The position numbers and the translations under genes are program-made. Source: Niallia alba (GTDB taxonomy: Bacteria > Bacillota > Bacilli > Bacillales > Cytobacillaceae). From it: a DNA stretch of 64,000 nucleotides. Below are positions 1 to 8,399 of this stretch, one piece after another; positions within the stretch are counted from its first letter, which is position 1; each line of letters starts with the position of its first letter. The notes beneath the pieces are model-generated. The model was not told where the DNA came from, searched no databases, and saw nothing but the letters and a program-made list of their open reading frames with translations. The stretch is taken from the NCBI RefSeq assembly GCF_012933555.1, contig NZ_JABBPK010000001.1, positions 4,814,001-4,878,000 of the forward strand, in the 5' to 3' direction.

Positions 1-48
1 GGAAAATTGGCAGTTGCCTTACAAATAAGTGAAACACCATTTGAATGA
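1..48 (+). CDS. 3' end of YojF-like (DUF1806) protein, partial
   Basis: The first 48 bases read in one frame as the last 15 codons of a protein ending LAVALQISETPFE, then TGA. This resembles the C-terminus of B. subtilis YojF as I remember it, and yojF lies directly upstream of yojG (bshB2), as here. The gene starts outside the window. The assignment rests on a short tail plus gene order, so it is moderate. Confidence 0.6.
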   Translation, partial: GKLAVALQISETPFE

Positions 49-116
49 GAAAGTAAAATAGCATGAAATATTCTTAAAAAATAAATGATTACCATTTCAT
101 GAAAGGAGGAGTATAA

Positions 117-791
117 ATGGAAAATGAAAGACAAGTATTAGTTATTTTCCCCCATCCCGACGATGAAGCATTTGGTGTATCTGGTACCATTTCTAAATTT
201 ATACACGAAGGAGTCCCGGTCACATATGCTTGCTTAACACTTGGCCAAATGGGACGAAATTTAGGAAACCCACCATTTGCAACAAGAGAATCCTTACCAG
301 AAATTCGCAAAAACGAATTACAGGAAGCTGCAAGAGCAATGGGATTAGAAGATCTCCGTATGTTAGGCTATCGTGATAAAACGATTGAATTCCTAAAGGA
401 GGAAGTACTAGTTGATGAATTTACTGCATTACTAGATGAACTAGATCCGTCTCTAGTTATTACTTTCTATCCAGGATATTCTGTTCACCCAGATCATGAC
501 GCGACAGGAGCAGCCGTTGTAAAAGCTATTGAAAAAAGAGATGCTGCTAATAGACCCAAACTTTATTGTGTAGCATTCTCGAAAAATTGTGAAGAAGATC
601 TTGGACAGCCGGATATAGAAATCGATGTTCAAAATTTTGCAGAGCAAAAAATAGCAACAATTGCAGCCCATCTTTCTCAAACGCAACAATATGCAGCTAC
701 TCTTCAAGAGGGGTTAAATAATCAGGAACCAGATGTGCTAACTAGATTATATACAGAGCGATATTGGACATTTGAACTACTCGGCACTTAA
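117..791 (+). CDS. bshB2: Bacillithiol biosynthesis deacetylase BshB2
   Basis: A 224-residue LmbE/PIG-L family zinc deacetylase. BshB enzymes remove the acetyl group from GlcNAc-malate to give GlcN-malate, the second step of bacillithiol synthesis in the cytoplasm. The N-terminal HPDDEAFG motif (His13, Asp15, Asp16) and the HPDHDATG motif near residue 124 supply the zinc ligands and catalytic residues typical of the family. A strong AAAGGAGG ribosome site lies 8-9 bases before the ATG. The upstream yojF-like tail supports the BshB2 (YojG) subtype over BshB1 (YpjG), which usually sits with bshA. Length matches the family. Confidence 0.92.
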   Translation: MENERQVLVIFPHPDDEAFGVSGTISKFIHEGVPVTYACLTLGQMGRNLGNPPFATRESLPEIRKNELQEAARAMGLEDLRMLGYRDKTIEFLKEEVLVDEFTALLDELDPSLVITFYPGYSVHPDHDATGAAVVKAIEKRDAANRPKLYCVAFSKNCEEDLGQPDIEIDVQNFAEQKIATIAAHLSQTQQYAATLQEGLNNQEPDVLTRLYTERYWTFELLGT

Positions 792-831
792 GTACCGAGA
801 TTCTATAAGAACTGATTAATAAACCTTTTGG

Positions 832-2094
832 TTATACTAATTTTATTCTCATCGGGACTGCCAAAAGCCCCCTAGCCACCTTGTCCGACAGTTCGGATGT
901 ATGGTTACATTTTCTTAAAATATTTGCTGCTCCGTTTAGGTCAGCATTCACCAAAATAGACCTAGATGTTTTGTATAGCCCTCGAAACGCTCGTTTTCCA
1001 GAGAAAACGGGCTTTTCTTTCGAATTTTTATTATATACAGGGAGTTCATCATTATCTAGAAAACTAGCTTTTGAAGTATAGCTTTCTTCTTGAACGATGA
1101 GTTCAATGCGGTGTCTTTTGCACATATTTTCAACTTTTTTGATGAACTTACTGTGTGGAATTTGTACAAATTTTTGGTTGTTTTTCTTTCCGATATTAAT
1201 GTTTTGTTTCCAACCCCTGTTGAGTCCAACAACTAGTTTACCGATTCCGTTAGCCAAACAATGTTTGATAACGTAGTGTGTTGTTTTGTTTAAAAAATCG
1301 CGTAATACATTGTTTCTTTTTCTCAACAAACAAACCTGTCGATTGGTTAGGTGGGCAATATTTTGTTTATCTTTCATAGACTGTAACCGTTTAATTTATT
1401 TATTGTACCATTGGTTCAAGGACTTTACTCGTTTACCAGAAACTAAAAAAGTATTACCTAGTGTATCGATACCGGCAATGAAATTATCTATTCCTAAATC
1501 CAAAGAAAGTGCTTCATCTTTGTTTAATTTTTGCTGTTCTACTTGTTTTTTATAGACATACTCGATTTCAAAATAATGTGCGTTATATTTAGGAAGGATG
1601 CGTATTTCAGCAATTTCTGAGGGGGCTAAATTTGAAGGGAAACGAACATTAATCGTTCCGTATTCTCTTTTAAAGGCAGGAGAAACAGGAATATAGAATG
1701 TCCCATCTTTTTGTAGTTTAAATTGTGGGTAACTTAATTCAAAATGAGCATCTTTTTCCAAATAACGTGGAATCCTTGCTCCTTGACCTTTTACTTTCAA
1801 CACCCCAAAGAAACTTTTAAAGTTTTCTTCCACTTTTTTGAGCGTTTGTTGCGCCGCTGCCGAACCCATTAATTTGTAGTTCTCATTGGATTTACATGCA
1901 TGGTAATTTTCCTTATAGGGGAAATATTTTTTTGTTTCAAAAAAGTGTTGGCGAACCGAATACAAACCAACATTGTACATATTCTTGCTTAATTGACTTA
2001 ATTTACGCAATGCTAAATATTCTTTTTTTGTTCTTACCTTCAATATTTCTTTTTGTACTCCGAATTGTTTCTCCGTATTTTTCAAATTCCGCAC
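832..2094 (-). pseudogene. tnpB: TnpB (IS200/IS605 OrfB, IS1341-type) with in-frame stop
   Basis: Two collinear ORFs (2094-1396 and 1377-832) are one tnpB gene interrupted by a TAA at 1398-1396. The reading frame is unbroken across the stop and no insertion is seen, so this looks like a point mutation in a protein of about 420 residues. TnpB is an RNA-guided RuvC-like nuclease. The RuvC residues appear intact: Asp near 199 (LDLGIDNF), Glu near 334 (LIVQEES) and Asp near 383 (VNADLNGAAN). The usual CxxC...CxxC zinc finger between the last two is replaced by a cysteine-free stretch, as in one known TnpB subgroup. No tnpA is nearby. Suppression or reinitiation at ATG 1377 would give only the C-terminal half. 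Confidence 0.88.
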
Positions 2095-2164
2095 CTCTCT
2101 CTAAGATTATTTTACCAAACAGAACATATGTTTTCTATATTCAATTTTATTTTTTCAAAAAAGA

Positions 2165-2215
2165 AAAGAGATTCATCCCACGACTGAAGTCGCAGGTGTT
2201 CTCTATTAAAGCATA
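2165..2215. repeat. Probable IS605-type left-end hairpin of the tnpB element
   Basis: About 90 bases upstream of the tnpB start is a CGACTGAAGTCG hairpin within CCCACGACTGAAGTCGCAGG. Subterminal hairpins of this kind mark IS200/IS605 ends. The element would run from about here to just beyond 832. The exact right boundary cannot be fixed by eye. Confidence 0.5.
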
Positions 2216-2279
2216 AGTTCTAATCATTTTAAAATAATAATTTTCTTTCTCTACATAACTATTATTTATTGAAAAAAGC

Positions 2280-2307
2280 TGATGCAAAAAATTCCATCCT
2301 TGCATCA
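2280..2307 (-). terminator. Intrinsic terminator after SRPBCC gene
   Basis: On the minus strand TGATGCAA pairs with TTGCATCA, followed by GCTTTTTTC. It lies 11 bases after the SRPBCC stop codon. Confidence 0.65.
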
Positions 2308-2317
2308 TCCCCCTTCC

Positions 2318-2767
2318 CTATAAATTTTCTACTCTTCCTTCTAACACTTCTTTTGCATTTTGCACATGATCGTTGTCTTCTGATTTCACCATTTTCACGA
2401 GGAACTTTCTCATCAGTAACATTTTAAGTCCCTTAACATGCACTGTTCCTTCAAACTCCACTTGTGTGCCTTCAGGTATCTCTGAAAAACGGTAAGCATA
2501 GTCAACTATTAATCCGTTTGAACTGCTTCTCCGCATAAATCCCACATTTTTTTCATAGGTAAGGTATTCTATTTCAGCATATACTTTATTTCCACGAACA
2601 TTTCTTATCTCTTTATATTTTGTGCCGACCCCTATCGGCTCATCTGTCTGTTTTTCTGTTGATGCCACTTTACTCATATATTCTGGAGCATTTGTCATAT
2701 CTGCAAAATAGGCAAAAACTTCGTCAATGGGCTCACAAATAATAACACTCGCATTAAAATCAGCCAT
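2318..2767 (-). CDS. SRPBCC family protein (START/Bet v1-like fold)
   Basis: A 149-residue protein. The opening MADFNASVIICEPIDEVFAYFADMTNAPEYM is typical of the polyketide cyclase/SRPBCC superfamily, where a hydrophobic cavity binds a small lipophilic ligand. The pattern of alternating strands (VGTKYKEIR, VYAEIEYLTY, GTQVEFEGTV) and a long C-terminal helix fits that fold. No catalytic residues are predicted from the sequence and the ligand is unknown. It stands alone, transcribed away from the repeat element at 2796-2990. Confidence 0.75.
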   Translation of the reverse strand: MADFNASVIICEPIDEVFAYFADMTNAPEYMSKVASTEKQTDEPIGVGTKYKEIRNVRGNKVYAEIEYLTYEKNVGFMRRSSSNGLIVDYAYRFSEIPEGTQVEFEGTVHVKGLKMLLMRKFLVKMVKSEDNDHVQNAKEVLEGRVENL

Positions 2768-2795
2768 TTTTCCACCTCAATAGGATCTTTCTTTT

Positions 2796-2990
2796 TTGCT
2801 GTTTTCGTAAAGTTTGTTGCGATTACCCTCAGCCAGAATACACTTCGCTTTCCATGGGGCTCGCGTTGAGCCTCCGGGGTCTCAGACTGTCTCGCTAATC
2901 CCCGTGGCGCCTACGTGTATTCCGACTACTCTATTTTTCCAACTCATTGTTTTCTCCTATTGAAAAAACAACAATCTTTTAGAAATCAGC
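2796..2990. repeat. Dispersed palindromic repeat, copy A (MITE-like)
   Basis: A GC-rich core (about 2831-2925) in AT-rich flanks. It contains TACACTTCGCTTTCC, GGGGTCTCAGACTGTCTCGC and CTACGTGTATTCC, and its ends are roughly self-complementary (AATACAC / GTGTATT). The same core recurs near 20685, 31665, 44390 and 48388. Copies A and B also share outer flanks beginning TGTTTTCGTAAAGTTTGTTG. No ORF is conserved. Confidence 0.8.
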
Positions 2991-3070
2991 ATTTTTTTTT
3001 CGGTTAATCATTTCTATTATAGCGAATAACTAGCAAATTGAATAATTGGTTTTTAAAAGTAATTTCAAAA

Positions 3071-3133
3071 TGAGTGATTACTCACCTTACAAATAACATT
3101 CCTTTTTGTAAGATAGAAGTGAGTAATCACTCA
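3071..3133. promoter_or_regulatory. ABC exporter promoter bracketed by two TetR-type operators
   Basis: Two near-identical palindromes, TGAGTGATTACTCA (3071-3084) and TGAGTAATCACTCA (3120-3133), flank a promoter with -35 TTACAA (3087-3092), a 16-base spacer and -10 TAAGAT (3109-3114). One operator abuts the -35 and the other covers the expected start point. This is a classic repressor layout, and the motif is typical of TetR/AcrR operators. The likely repressor is the broken tetR at 5019-6753. Confidence 0.75.
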
Positions 3134-3157
3134 TTAATTCAGAAAGGTGGTCTTTTT

Positions 3158-3892
3158 ATGATCGCTCCACCCATTGTTTCTGTTAAGAATCTTTCCAAAT
3201 CATTTGGAAAGAAACAGATTTTAAATCAAATTGACTTACAAGTTTATCCTGGTGAGATCTTAGGATTACTAGGTCCGTCTGGGGCGGGAAAAACAACACT
3301 TGTAAAAGAAATTATTGGATTAGATCTACCTGATAGTGGTTCTATTCACGTATTGAATGAAAAAATGCCTAACCTGAAGACAATGGAAAAAATCGGTTAT
3401 ATGGCACAAGCAGATGCGCTATATCAAGATTTAACCGCTAAAGAGAATCTCGATTTCTTCGCTAGATTATATGGATTAAAAGGAACAGAGAAGAAAAGCA
3501 GAATAGAAGATACTGCTTCTTTAGTAGAATTATCAGAGCATCTTTCTAAGCCTGTGTCCCAGTATTCAGGGGGAATGAAAAGAAGATTATCTATTTGTAT
3601 TGCGCTGTTAAATAATCCAAAACTACTAATCTTAGATGAACCTACAGTGGGGATTGATCCTATCCTCCGAAAAGCTATTTGGCAAACTTTTAACCATCTG
3701 AAAGAAAATGACACCTCTATCATTGTCACTACCCATGTAATGGATGAAGCAGAGAAATGCGATCGTCTGGGAATGATAAGAAATGGTCAGCTCATTGCTA
3801 TTGATACTCCGAAAAACTTAATGAATAGCTGTAATGCCCAGACGATGGAGGAAGCATTCTTATATTATGGAGGTTTAGCAAATGAGAATTAA
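3158..3892 (+). CDS. ABC transporter ATP-binding protein (DrrA/NatA-like exporter)
   Basis: The ATPase of a two-gene ABC-2 exporter, 244 residues from the chosen ATG at 3158. That start has AGAAAGGTGG ahead of it; the longer frame from 3074 would begin inside the operator/promoter region. Walker A (GPSGAGKTT, about residues 39-47), signature SGGMKRR (about 137), Walker B ILDEPT (about 160) and the H-loop THVMDEAE are all present. It overlaps the permease gene by 11 bases, so the two are co-translated. The substrate is unknown; TetR-controlled pairs of this type commonly export drugs or lipophilic compounds. Confidence 0.88.
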   Translation: MIAPPIVSVKNLSKSFGKKQILNQIDLQVYPGEILGLLGPSGAGKTTLVKEIIGLDLPDSGSIHVLNEKMPNLKTMEKIGYMAQADALYQDLTAKENLDFFARLYGLKGTEKKSRIEDTASLVELSEHLSKPVSQYSGGMKRRLSICIALLNNPKLLILDEPTVGIDPILRKAIWQTFNHLKENDTSIIVTTHVMDEAEKCDRLGMIRNGQLIAIDTPKNLMNSCNAQTMEEAFLYYGGLANEN

Positions 3893-4904
3893 CGCCTTAG
3901 TATTACGTATTATGAAACAATTCTACCGTGACAAAAGAACACTCGCATTAATGATTTTAGCTCCTATTCTCATTTTAACGTTAGTCAATCTAGTTTTTAA
4001 TGGGAATGACTACGAAACAAAAATAGGTTTAATTGATACTCCTGATTCCATCAGCGAAGCCTTCGAAAAAGAAGAATTAAAAACATCTATTTACACTAGC
4101 GAGGTAGCGGCAGAGAACGCATTAAAAGATGGGAAAATCGATGCTTATTTTATCGTCGAAAGTGGTCAAACAAAATTAATGTTAGAAGGAAGTGATCCTT
4201 CTATTAGCAAAACAACGATTGCCAAGATACAAGAGGCCGTTCAAACGTTGTCTCCCTCTAAAGCTGCAATCGATATTGACGTACTTTATGGTTCCATGGA
4301 TATGAAACAATTTGACTCATTTGGACCTATTTTACTTGGCTTTTTTGCCTTCTTCTTTGTTTTCCTAGTAGCAGGTGTATCCTTTTTAAGAGAAAGAACA
4401 ACGGGAACACTGGAGCGATTGCTTTCCAGTCCTATTAGAAGATGGGAGCTAGTTCTTGCTTATATCATCGGCTTTGGATTATTTACAATGGTGCAATCAG
4501 GCATTATTGTCGTTTATTCGGTCTATGTTCTTCAGATGTCAAATGCTGGTTCCATTTTATACGTATTATTGATTACTTTATTATTGGCATTAGTAGCTCT
4601 TACGTTGGGGATTCTCTTATCCTCTTTTGCCCATAATGAACTGCAAATGATTCAATTTATTCCCATTGTCATTGTCCCACAAGTTTTCTTTTCTGGGCTT
4701 TTTAACTTAGATACGATTTCTTCTGCCATTAGCTGGATCTCTTACTTGACCCCATTATATTATGCTGCAGACGCCTTGAGAGAAGTAATGATTCGTGGCA
4801 ATGGATTTATGGAAATAATAGGTTCCCTTAGTATCCTTTTTGGCTATTCTATTGTTTTAATGATTATCAATATTTTTGTTTTAAAAAAATATCGTAGTAT
4901 TTAG
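3882..4904 (+). CDS. ABC-2 type transporter permease
   Basis: A 340-residue membrane subunit with one N-terminal transmembrane helix (LMILAPILILTLVNLVF, about 21-37), an extracytoplasmic region of roughly 100 residues, then five or six helices from about residue 147 onward. This is the ABC2_membrane_3 (YhgE/Drr-like) plan. The conserved helix-loop with RERTTGTLERLLSSPI follows the first helix of the second block. It partners the ATPase just upstream. No terminator is obvious after it, and the disrupted regulator gene follows in the same direction. Confidence 0.88.
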   Translation: MRINALVLRIMKQFYRDKRTLALMILAPILILTLVNLVFNGNDYETKIGLIDTPDSISEAFEKEELKTSIYTSEVAAENALKDGKIDAYFIVESGQTKLMLEGSDPSISKTTIAKIQEAVQTLSPSKAAIDIDVLYGSMDMKQFDSFGPILLGFFAFFFVFLVAGVSFLRERTTGTLERLLSSPIRRWELVLAYIIGFGLFTMVQSGIIVVYSVYVLQMSNAGSILYVLLITLLLALVALTLGILLSSFAHNELQMIQFIPIVIVPQVFFSGLFNLDTISSAISWISYLTPLYYAADALREVMIRGNGFMEIIGSLSILFGYSIVLMIINIFVLKKYRSI

Positions 4905-4943
4905 GTTGCTGGCAAGAGCCTTATTAACTTTCGTTAGGAGTGG

Positions 4944-4972
4944 TTGACGATATTATATTTTTCCTCCATAAT
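4944..4972 (+). promoter_or_regulatory. Promoter of the broken tetR gene
   Basis: TTGACG (4944-4949), a 17-base spacer, then CATAAT (4967-4972), about 47 bases before the ATG at 5019. The ATG has AAAGGAG at 5002-5008. Good SigA match. Confidence 0.65.
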
Positions 4973-5018
4973 CCTTTATAATTAAATTAGATTGCATGGA
5001 TAAAGGAGTTTCCTCTGA

Positions 5019-5131
5019 ATGAATAATAGCGAGAATATATTAGAAATTATTTTAAAAGAAGAACAATCGATAACAGATAAACAAAAAAAATACTGATAGC
5101 TGCCATTGATGCGTTTTCTGAAAAAGGCTTA
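5019..5131 (+). pseudogene. TetR/AcrR family regulator, 5' fragment
   Basis: With an AAAGGAG site and good promoter, this ORF begins MNNSENILEII and would continue into the TetR helix-turn-helix opening (ILIAAIDAFSEKG). Two lesions are visible. A run of eight A's near 5082-5089 needs one more A to keep frame, so the ORF ends at TAC TGA. The homology itself stops at about 5128-5131. The rest of the protein resumes at 6220. It most likely encoded the repressor for the operator-flanked promoter at 3071-3133. Confidence 0.78.
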
Positions 5132-5319
5132 TAGAAAAGGAACGAGAAGTTATGTTCAAAGCATTTGAAGCCAAAATGAATGATGTTGTGGAAAAGAGAG
5201 ATAGAATTTTAACCCAACAATTGAATCGATCATTGGAAGAAAGAAGATTAGAAATTGCTGCTGCACAAGAAGAAAAAGAAACAAAAAAGCCATGGTGGAG
5301 CAAACTGTTTTCAAAATGA
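5132..5319 (+). pseudogene. 3' fragment of a DUF3967-type (MerR-like DNA-binding) gene
   Basis: In-frame sequence from about 5132 to TGA at 5317-5319 encodes a charged, coiled-coil-like tail (EKERDVMFKAFEAK-type helices, then QEEKETKKPWWSKLF). Such ends with a WWSKLF motif are typical of DUF3967 proteins of Bacillus plasmids and phages. The DNA-binding N-terminal part is missing; the fragment starts exactly where tetR homology ends. It is therefore part of the foreign insert. A terminator follows at 5376. Confidence 0.6.
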
Positions 5320-5375
5320 GATATAGAGTAGTGTCAATTACAACAATTGTTGTTTTAAGTTAGAATTGATTTATT

Positions 5376-5410
5376 CCGCAAACGGGCCATTTTGCGGAGG
5401 ATTTTTTCTT
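5376..5410 (+). terminator. Intrinsic terminator after DUF3967 fragment
   Basis: CCGCAAA (5376-5382) pairs with TTTGCGG (5391-5397), followed by AGGATTTTTTCTT. It ends the truncated gene and insulates the deaminase. Confidence 0.6.
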
Positions 5411-5451
5411 AAAGGAATGTGATATACATGCAAAAGAAAGGAGATGGAAAA

Positions 5452-5877
5452 TTGAAGACTTATCCATTAACCCCAAAGGATTATGAATTAATTGAGGAAG
5501 CTAAAACTAAGATTACTCAACTATATGAGGATGATAAACATCATGTTGGTGCAAGTTTGAGAACAAAGTCTGGAAATGTAGTTTCTGCAGTACATATTGA
5601 AGCATATATTGGACGTGTCACAGTATGCGCAGAGGCAATTGCAATTGGTAAAGCAATATCAGATGGAGAAAAGGATTTTGATACAATTGTGGCTGTAAGG
5701 CACCCCTATTCAGATGAAGTAGAGAGAGAATTAAAGGTTGTAAGCCCATGTGGTATGTGTAGAGAGCTAATCTCAGACTATGCTCCAGATTGCTTTATTA
5801 TTTTAAATATTGATGGTAAAAATGTTAAAACGAAAATTAGTGATCTAATCCCATTGAAATACACTAGGGAGGCCTAG
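5452..5877 (+). CDS. Cytidine deaminase family protein (blasticidin-S deaminase-like)
   Basis: A 141-residue zinc deaminase. The motif TVCAEAIAIGKA supplies one cysteine ligand and the catalytic Glu, and VSPCGMCRELI supplies the other two cysteines, as in the blasticidin-S deaminase/CDA fold. The TTG at 5452 is chosen because AAAGGAG (5437-5443) sits exactly 8 bases before it; ATG 5428 is an alternative with a weaker site. It lies inside the foreign segment that splits tetR, with its own intergenic signals, so it looks like acquired cargo. The substrate (nucleoside or nucleoside antibiotic) cannot be told from sequence alone. Confidence 0.82.
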   Translation: MKTYPLTPKDYELIEEAKTKITQLYEDDKHHVGASLRTKSGNVVSAVHIEAYIGRVTVCAEAIAIGKAISDGEKDFDTIVAVRHPYSDEVERELKVVSPCGMCRELISDYAPDCFIILNIDGKNVKTKISDLIPLKYTREA

Positions 5878-5993
5878 GTCAGAATTTGTTGCTGTTTCAA
5901 TCAAGGTAACTATTAAAAAATGAATTGTGACTTTGTAAACAAATTGCTCTATTAAACAAATCGGGCGCGATTGTTGCACAGTAACAAAGAAAT

Positions 5994-6025
5994 ATAACCA
6001 TTACAACAAATGTTGTAATGGTTAT
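5994..6025. repeat. Near-perfect inverted repeat downstream of deaminase
   Basis: ATAACCATTACAAC (5994-6007) and GTTGTAATGGTTAT (6012-6025) form a 14-bp stem with a 4-base loop. No T-run follows, so it may be an operator or an element-internal structure as much as a terminator. About 30 bases upstream lies TCGGGCGCGATTGTTG. Apart from these I see no gene between 5878 and 6219. Confidence 0.6.
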
Positions 6026-6219
6026 TCGTAACCTCTTCCAACCAATGTTTAGGTAATTAACATAGGTTATTTCAATTTGTCCAAAAGCATTTAGCGCCTT
6101 TAAGGCGTTTCTATTGCCTTGAAGGCAACAAAGGGCTTTTAACAAGAGGTGACAACTTTAAAAGGGATAGAATCGCCTCGTATGGCGTTTGTCAATGGCT
6201 TGGAGCGGTACCGGACCGC

Positions 6220-6753
6220 GCAACCTCTACTAGTGAAATTGCCAAAATGGCAGGCGTTGCAGAGGGTACCATCTTTCGACATTACAAAACAAAAAAGGAC
6301 TTACTGTTAACCCTTCTCTCGCCATTATTAAGTACGTTGATTGCACCACGAGTCATAAAGGATTTCGATAAAGTACTAAATGTTTCTCACAATAATTTTG
6401 AGGATTTTCTTCGAGCTATTGTAAAAAACAGAATGGAGTTTTTACAACAAAATAATGCACTATTTAAAATTTTAATTCAAGAAATCCCATTTCATGATGA
6501 TCTTCGAGAAACATTTAAAAATCAGATCGCTAAGAATATTTTCGGACGCCTTCAAGAAATTATGGACTCGTATCGAGAAAAGGGAGAAATTATTCCTATT
6601 CCGCCTTTTAGCTCCGTTCGCCTAACGGTCACATCCATATTTGGTTATTTTCTCGCTCGTCATCTTCTTCTTCCCGAAATTAAGTGGGACGATGAAGAAG
6701 AAATTGAACGAACTATTCAGTTTATCCTTTATGGATTAAAACCAAGAGAATAA
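6220..6753 (+). pseudogene. TetR/AcrR family regulator, 3' fragment
   Basis: From GCA at 6220 the frame reads ATSTSEIAKMAGVAEGTIFRHY, the second half of a TetR helix-turn-helix, followed by a typical all-helical ligand/dimer domain ending at TAA 6751-6753 (177 codons). Joined to 5019-5131 it would give a protein of about 215 residues, normal for the family. The upstream bases (about 6130-6219) are open but not TetR-like. No ribosome site suits a shortened start, and any product would lack half its DNA-binding domain. Confidence 0.82.
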
Positions 6754-6761
6754 GCAATCAT

Positions 6762-6897
6762 TATAAAGTGAAACTTCCCTCAGTGGGGGTTAGTTGAACC
6801 AATCGGACCTTTACGGACAGTTGATCTCCCACCTATCTTTCTCGTATTCTCATAAGCTTACGGTTGAGTCTTACTGTCCGTTAAGAGTGGGATAAAA
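6762..6897. repeat. bcr1-like dispersed repeat, copy 1
   Basis: Contains ACCTTTACGGACAGTTG, TCTCCCACCTATCTT, CTCATAAGCTTACGG and ACTGTCCGTTAAGA in order, with TTTACGGACAG / CTGTCCGTTAA as an internal inverted repeat. The same series recurs at 30051-30210. It recalls the bcr1 repeats of the B. cereus group (ACGGGCAG / CTGCCCGTTAA); that link is from memory. Confidence 0.7.
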
Positions 6898-6939
6898 AAA
6901 CAGTGGATAACCCCATTTACCGAGGTTTATCCACTGTTT
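6898..6939 (-). terminator. Intrinsic terminator after HAD gene
   Basis: AAACAGTGGATAA pairs with TTATCCACTGTTT. On the minus strand it is followed by a T-run (6894-6900). It lies just after the HAD gene and could work in both directions. Confidence 0.75.
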
Positions 6940-6965
6940 GTCGTTTGTTGAGTTTCTATTTATTT

Positions 6966-7820
6966 TTATTCCTCTAGTGCTTTTCTAATCGCTTGTGCTA
7001 CTCCACTTTCTTCATTTGTTCCCGTTACAAAATGGCATTGACGTTGAATATCTTCTACCGCATTTCCCATTGCTACTGCTCTACCTGCCACTTGAAACAT
7101 CGAAACATCATTATAATTATCACCAACAGCCATCGTTTCTGAAAGGGAGATTCCGCGAGCATTCGTAAATTTATCTAAAGCAACTCCCTTTTGGGCATGT
7201 ACAGAAGTAATTTCTAGGTTTTCTTTCCCGGAAGCACTTATTGCCACTTCCTCCAGCTTAGTCAACTCTTCTCTGACATTACTTAATACGATCGGATCAA
7301 AATGGAATGCTAGTAACTTGTAGATAATTTGGTCATCATCTTCAAATAACTCTTCATAGCTATCTAATTGATGAATAACCGCTAATCGTTCCTCTGCCGC
7401 TTTTTTAATCTCTTCCATATCCCTAACATGACCACTCACAGTAAAAATGTCCATAATAAGCGATCTTGCCACTGTTTTATCAACCGTATACGTCCCTCTA
7501 TTGGTGTATACCTCATAATAGACTTGATGTTTATGTAAAGTATCAGCAATTTGTCTCGCAAGTTCCTTATTTAACGGATTTGTATCAACAATGATATGCT
7601 CATTCGTTCTAATTTCTGCACCATTTGCACAAATCATCGGGGTAATAATTCCCGCATCCTTTAAAAGATCCCCTGCTTCTTCATATGCACGGCCAGTAGC
7701 AATCACTACTTCTACTCCCTTGCTTTGCGCATATTTAATTGCTTCTCTGTTTTCTTCAGTAATTTCTTGTGTGGATGTTAATAACGTACCATCCATATCA
7801 ATCGCTATGCATCTAATCAT
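6966..7820 (-). CDS. Cof-type HAD-IIB family phosphatase
   Basis: A 284-residue haloacid dehalogenase-superfamily phosphatase. Motif I DMDGT sits at residues 8-12 with the nucleophile Asp8. Motif II is in VVIATGR (Thr/Ser near 43). Motif IV is MAVGDNYNDVSMF near residue 235, with the Mg-binding Asp pair. The C2-type cap domain between them marks the Cof/YxeH/YwpJ group, whose members dephosphorylate sugar phosphates, FMN or pyridoxal phosphate. The precise substrate cannot be assigned. It is monocistronic with its own terminator. Confidence 0.88.
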   Translation of the reverse strand: MIRCIAIDMDGTLLTSTQEITEENREAIKYAQSKGVEVVIATGRAYEEAGDLLKDAGIITPMICANGAEIRTNEHIIVDTNPLNKELARQIADTLHKHQVYYEVYTNRGTYTVDKTVARSLIMDIFTVSGHVRDMEEIKKAAEERLAVIHQLDSYEELFEDDDQIIYKLLAFHFDPIVLSNVREELTKLEEVAISASGKENLEITSVHAQKGVALDKFTNARGISLSETMAVGDNYNDVSMFQVAGRAVAMGNAVEDIQRQCHFVTGTNEESGVAQAIRKALEE

Positions 7821-8399
7821 CTAAACACCCTCAATATTTTATTCAGCTTTTATCATTTCGAACTTTCTTATTCCTTTATTATCATAACATGAAAGAACAA
7901 CCAGCAAAAGGAAGAGGCCTTATAGGTGGCTGTGGTTTTACAGTACTTTTATTGGGATAGGCTGGTTGCTTACGAGGAAATTCAACTCCTGAAATTCTCC
8001 ATCAACAATCTCGCTGTTCTTCTTCCCCGATCTTCCAATCTACTAAACCCTCTCTCGTTTTTGTCATTTCTGTGAACGAATATGTGAACATTTTTCAAAC
8101 ATTGAGTGAACTTTACCTCAAACAGAAAAAATTTCATTATGATATACCTATCTTTTACCAAAAGGAGACGATCGGAAAAATAACTTTTGATAAATCCTTT
8201 TATACCAATGTTTATCGACTTTTCCCAACAATAAATTACATAGGATGAGCATCAAGGAAAAGCACTTTTAACAAGTTTTTTTATCCTATTATCTCAATCT
8301 AATCTAATTGAAATTCATCTTATGCAATGATTTTTATCGCTTTAATGAATAGTAAGATTCACAAATCTGTTCAAAATACAAAAAAAGGAGGAAAAATCC
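7821..8399. other. Long cyd upstream region with a possible Rex half-site
   Basis: The 579 bases hold no convincing gene. TATGTGAACATTTTTCAAAC (8081-8100) resembles one and a half Rex half-sites (TTGTGAA-N4-TTCACAA), and TTTGTGAATC (minus strand, about 8354) is another half-site. Rex represses cyd genes in B. subtilis, so a role is plausible but the matches are weak. The cydA ribosome site is AAAGGAGG just before 8400. Confidence 0.4.

Noticed and set aside
6130-6219. Alternative N-terminus for the TetR 3' fragment
   Set aside because: The frame is open, but residues are not TetR-like and the split helix-turn-helix matches the fragment at 5019-5131.
8081-8100. Firm Rex operator for cydABDC
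   Set aside because: Only one half-site is good; kept as a weak note rather than a regulatory call.
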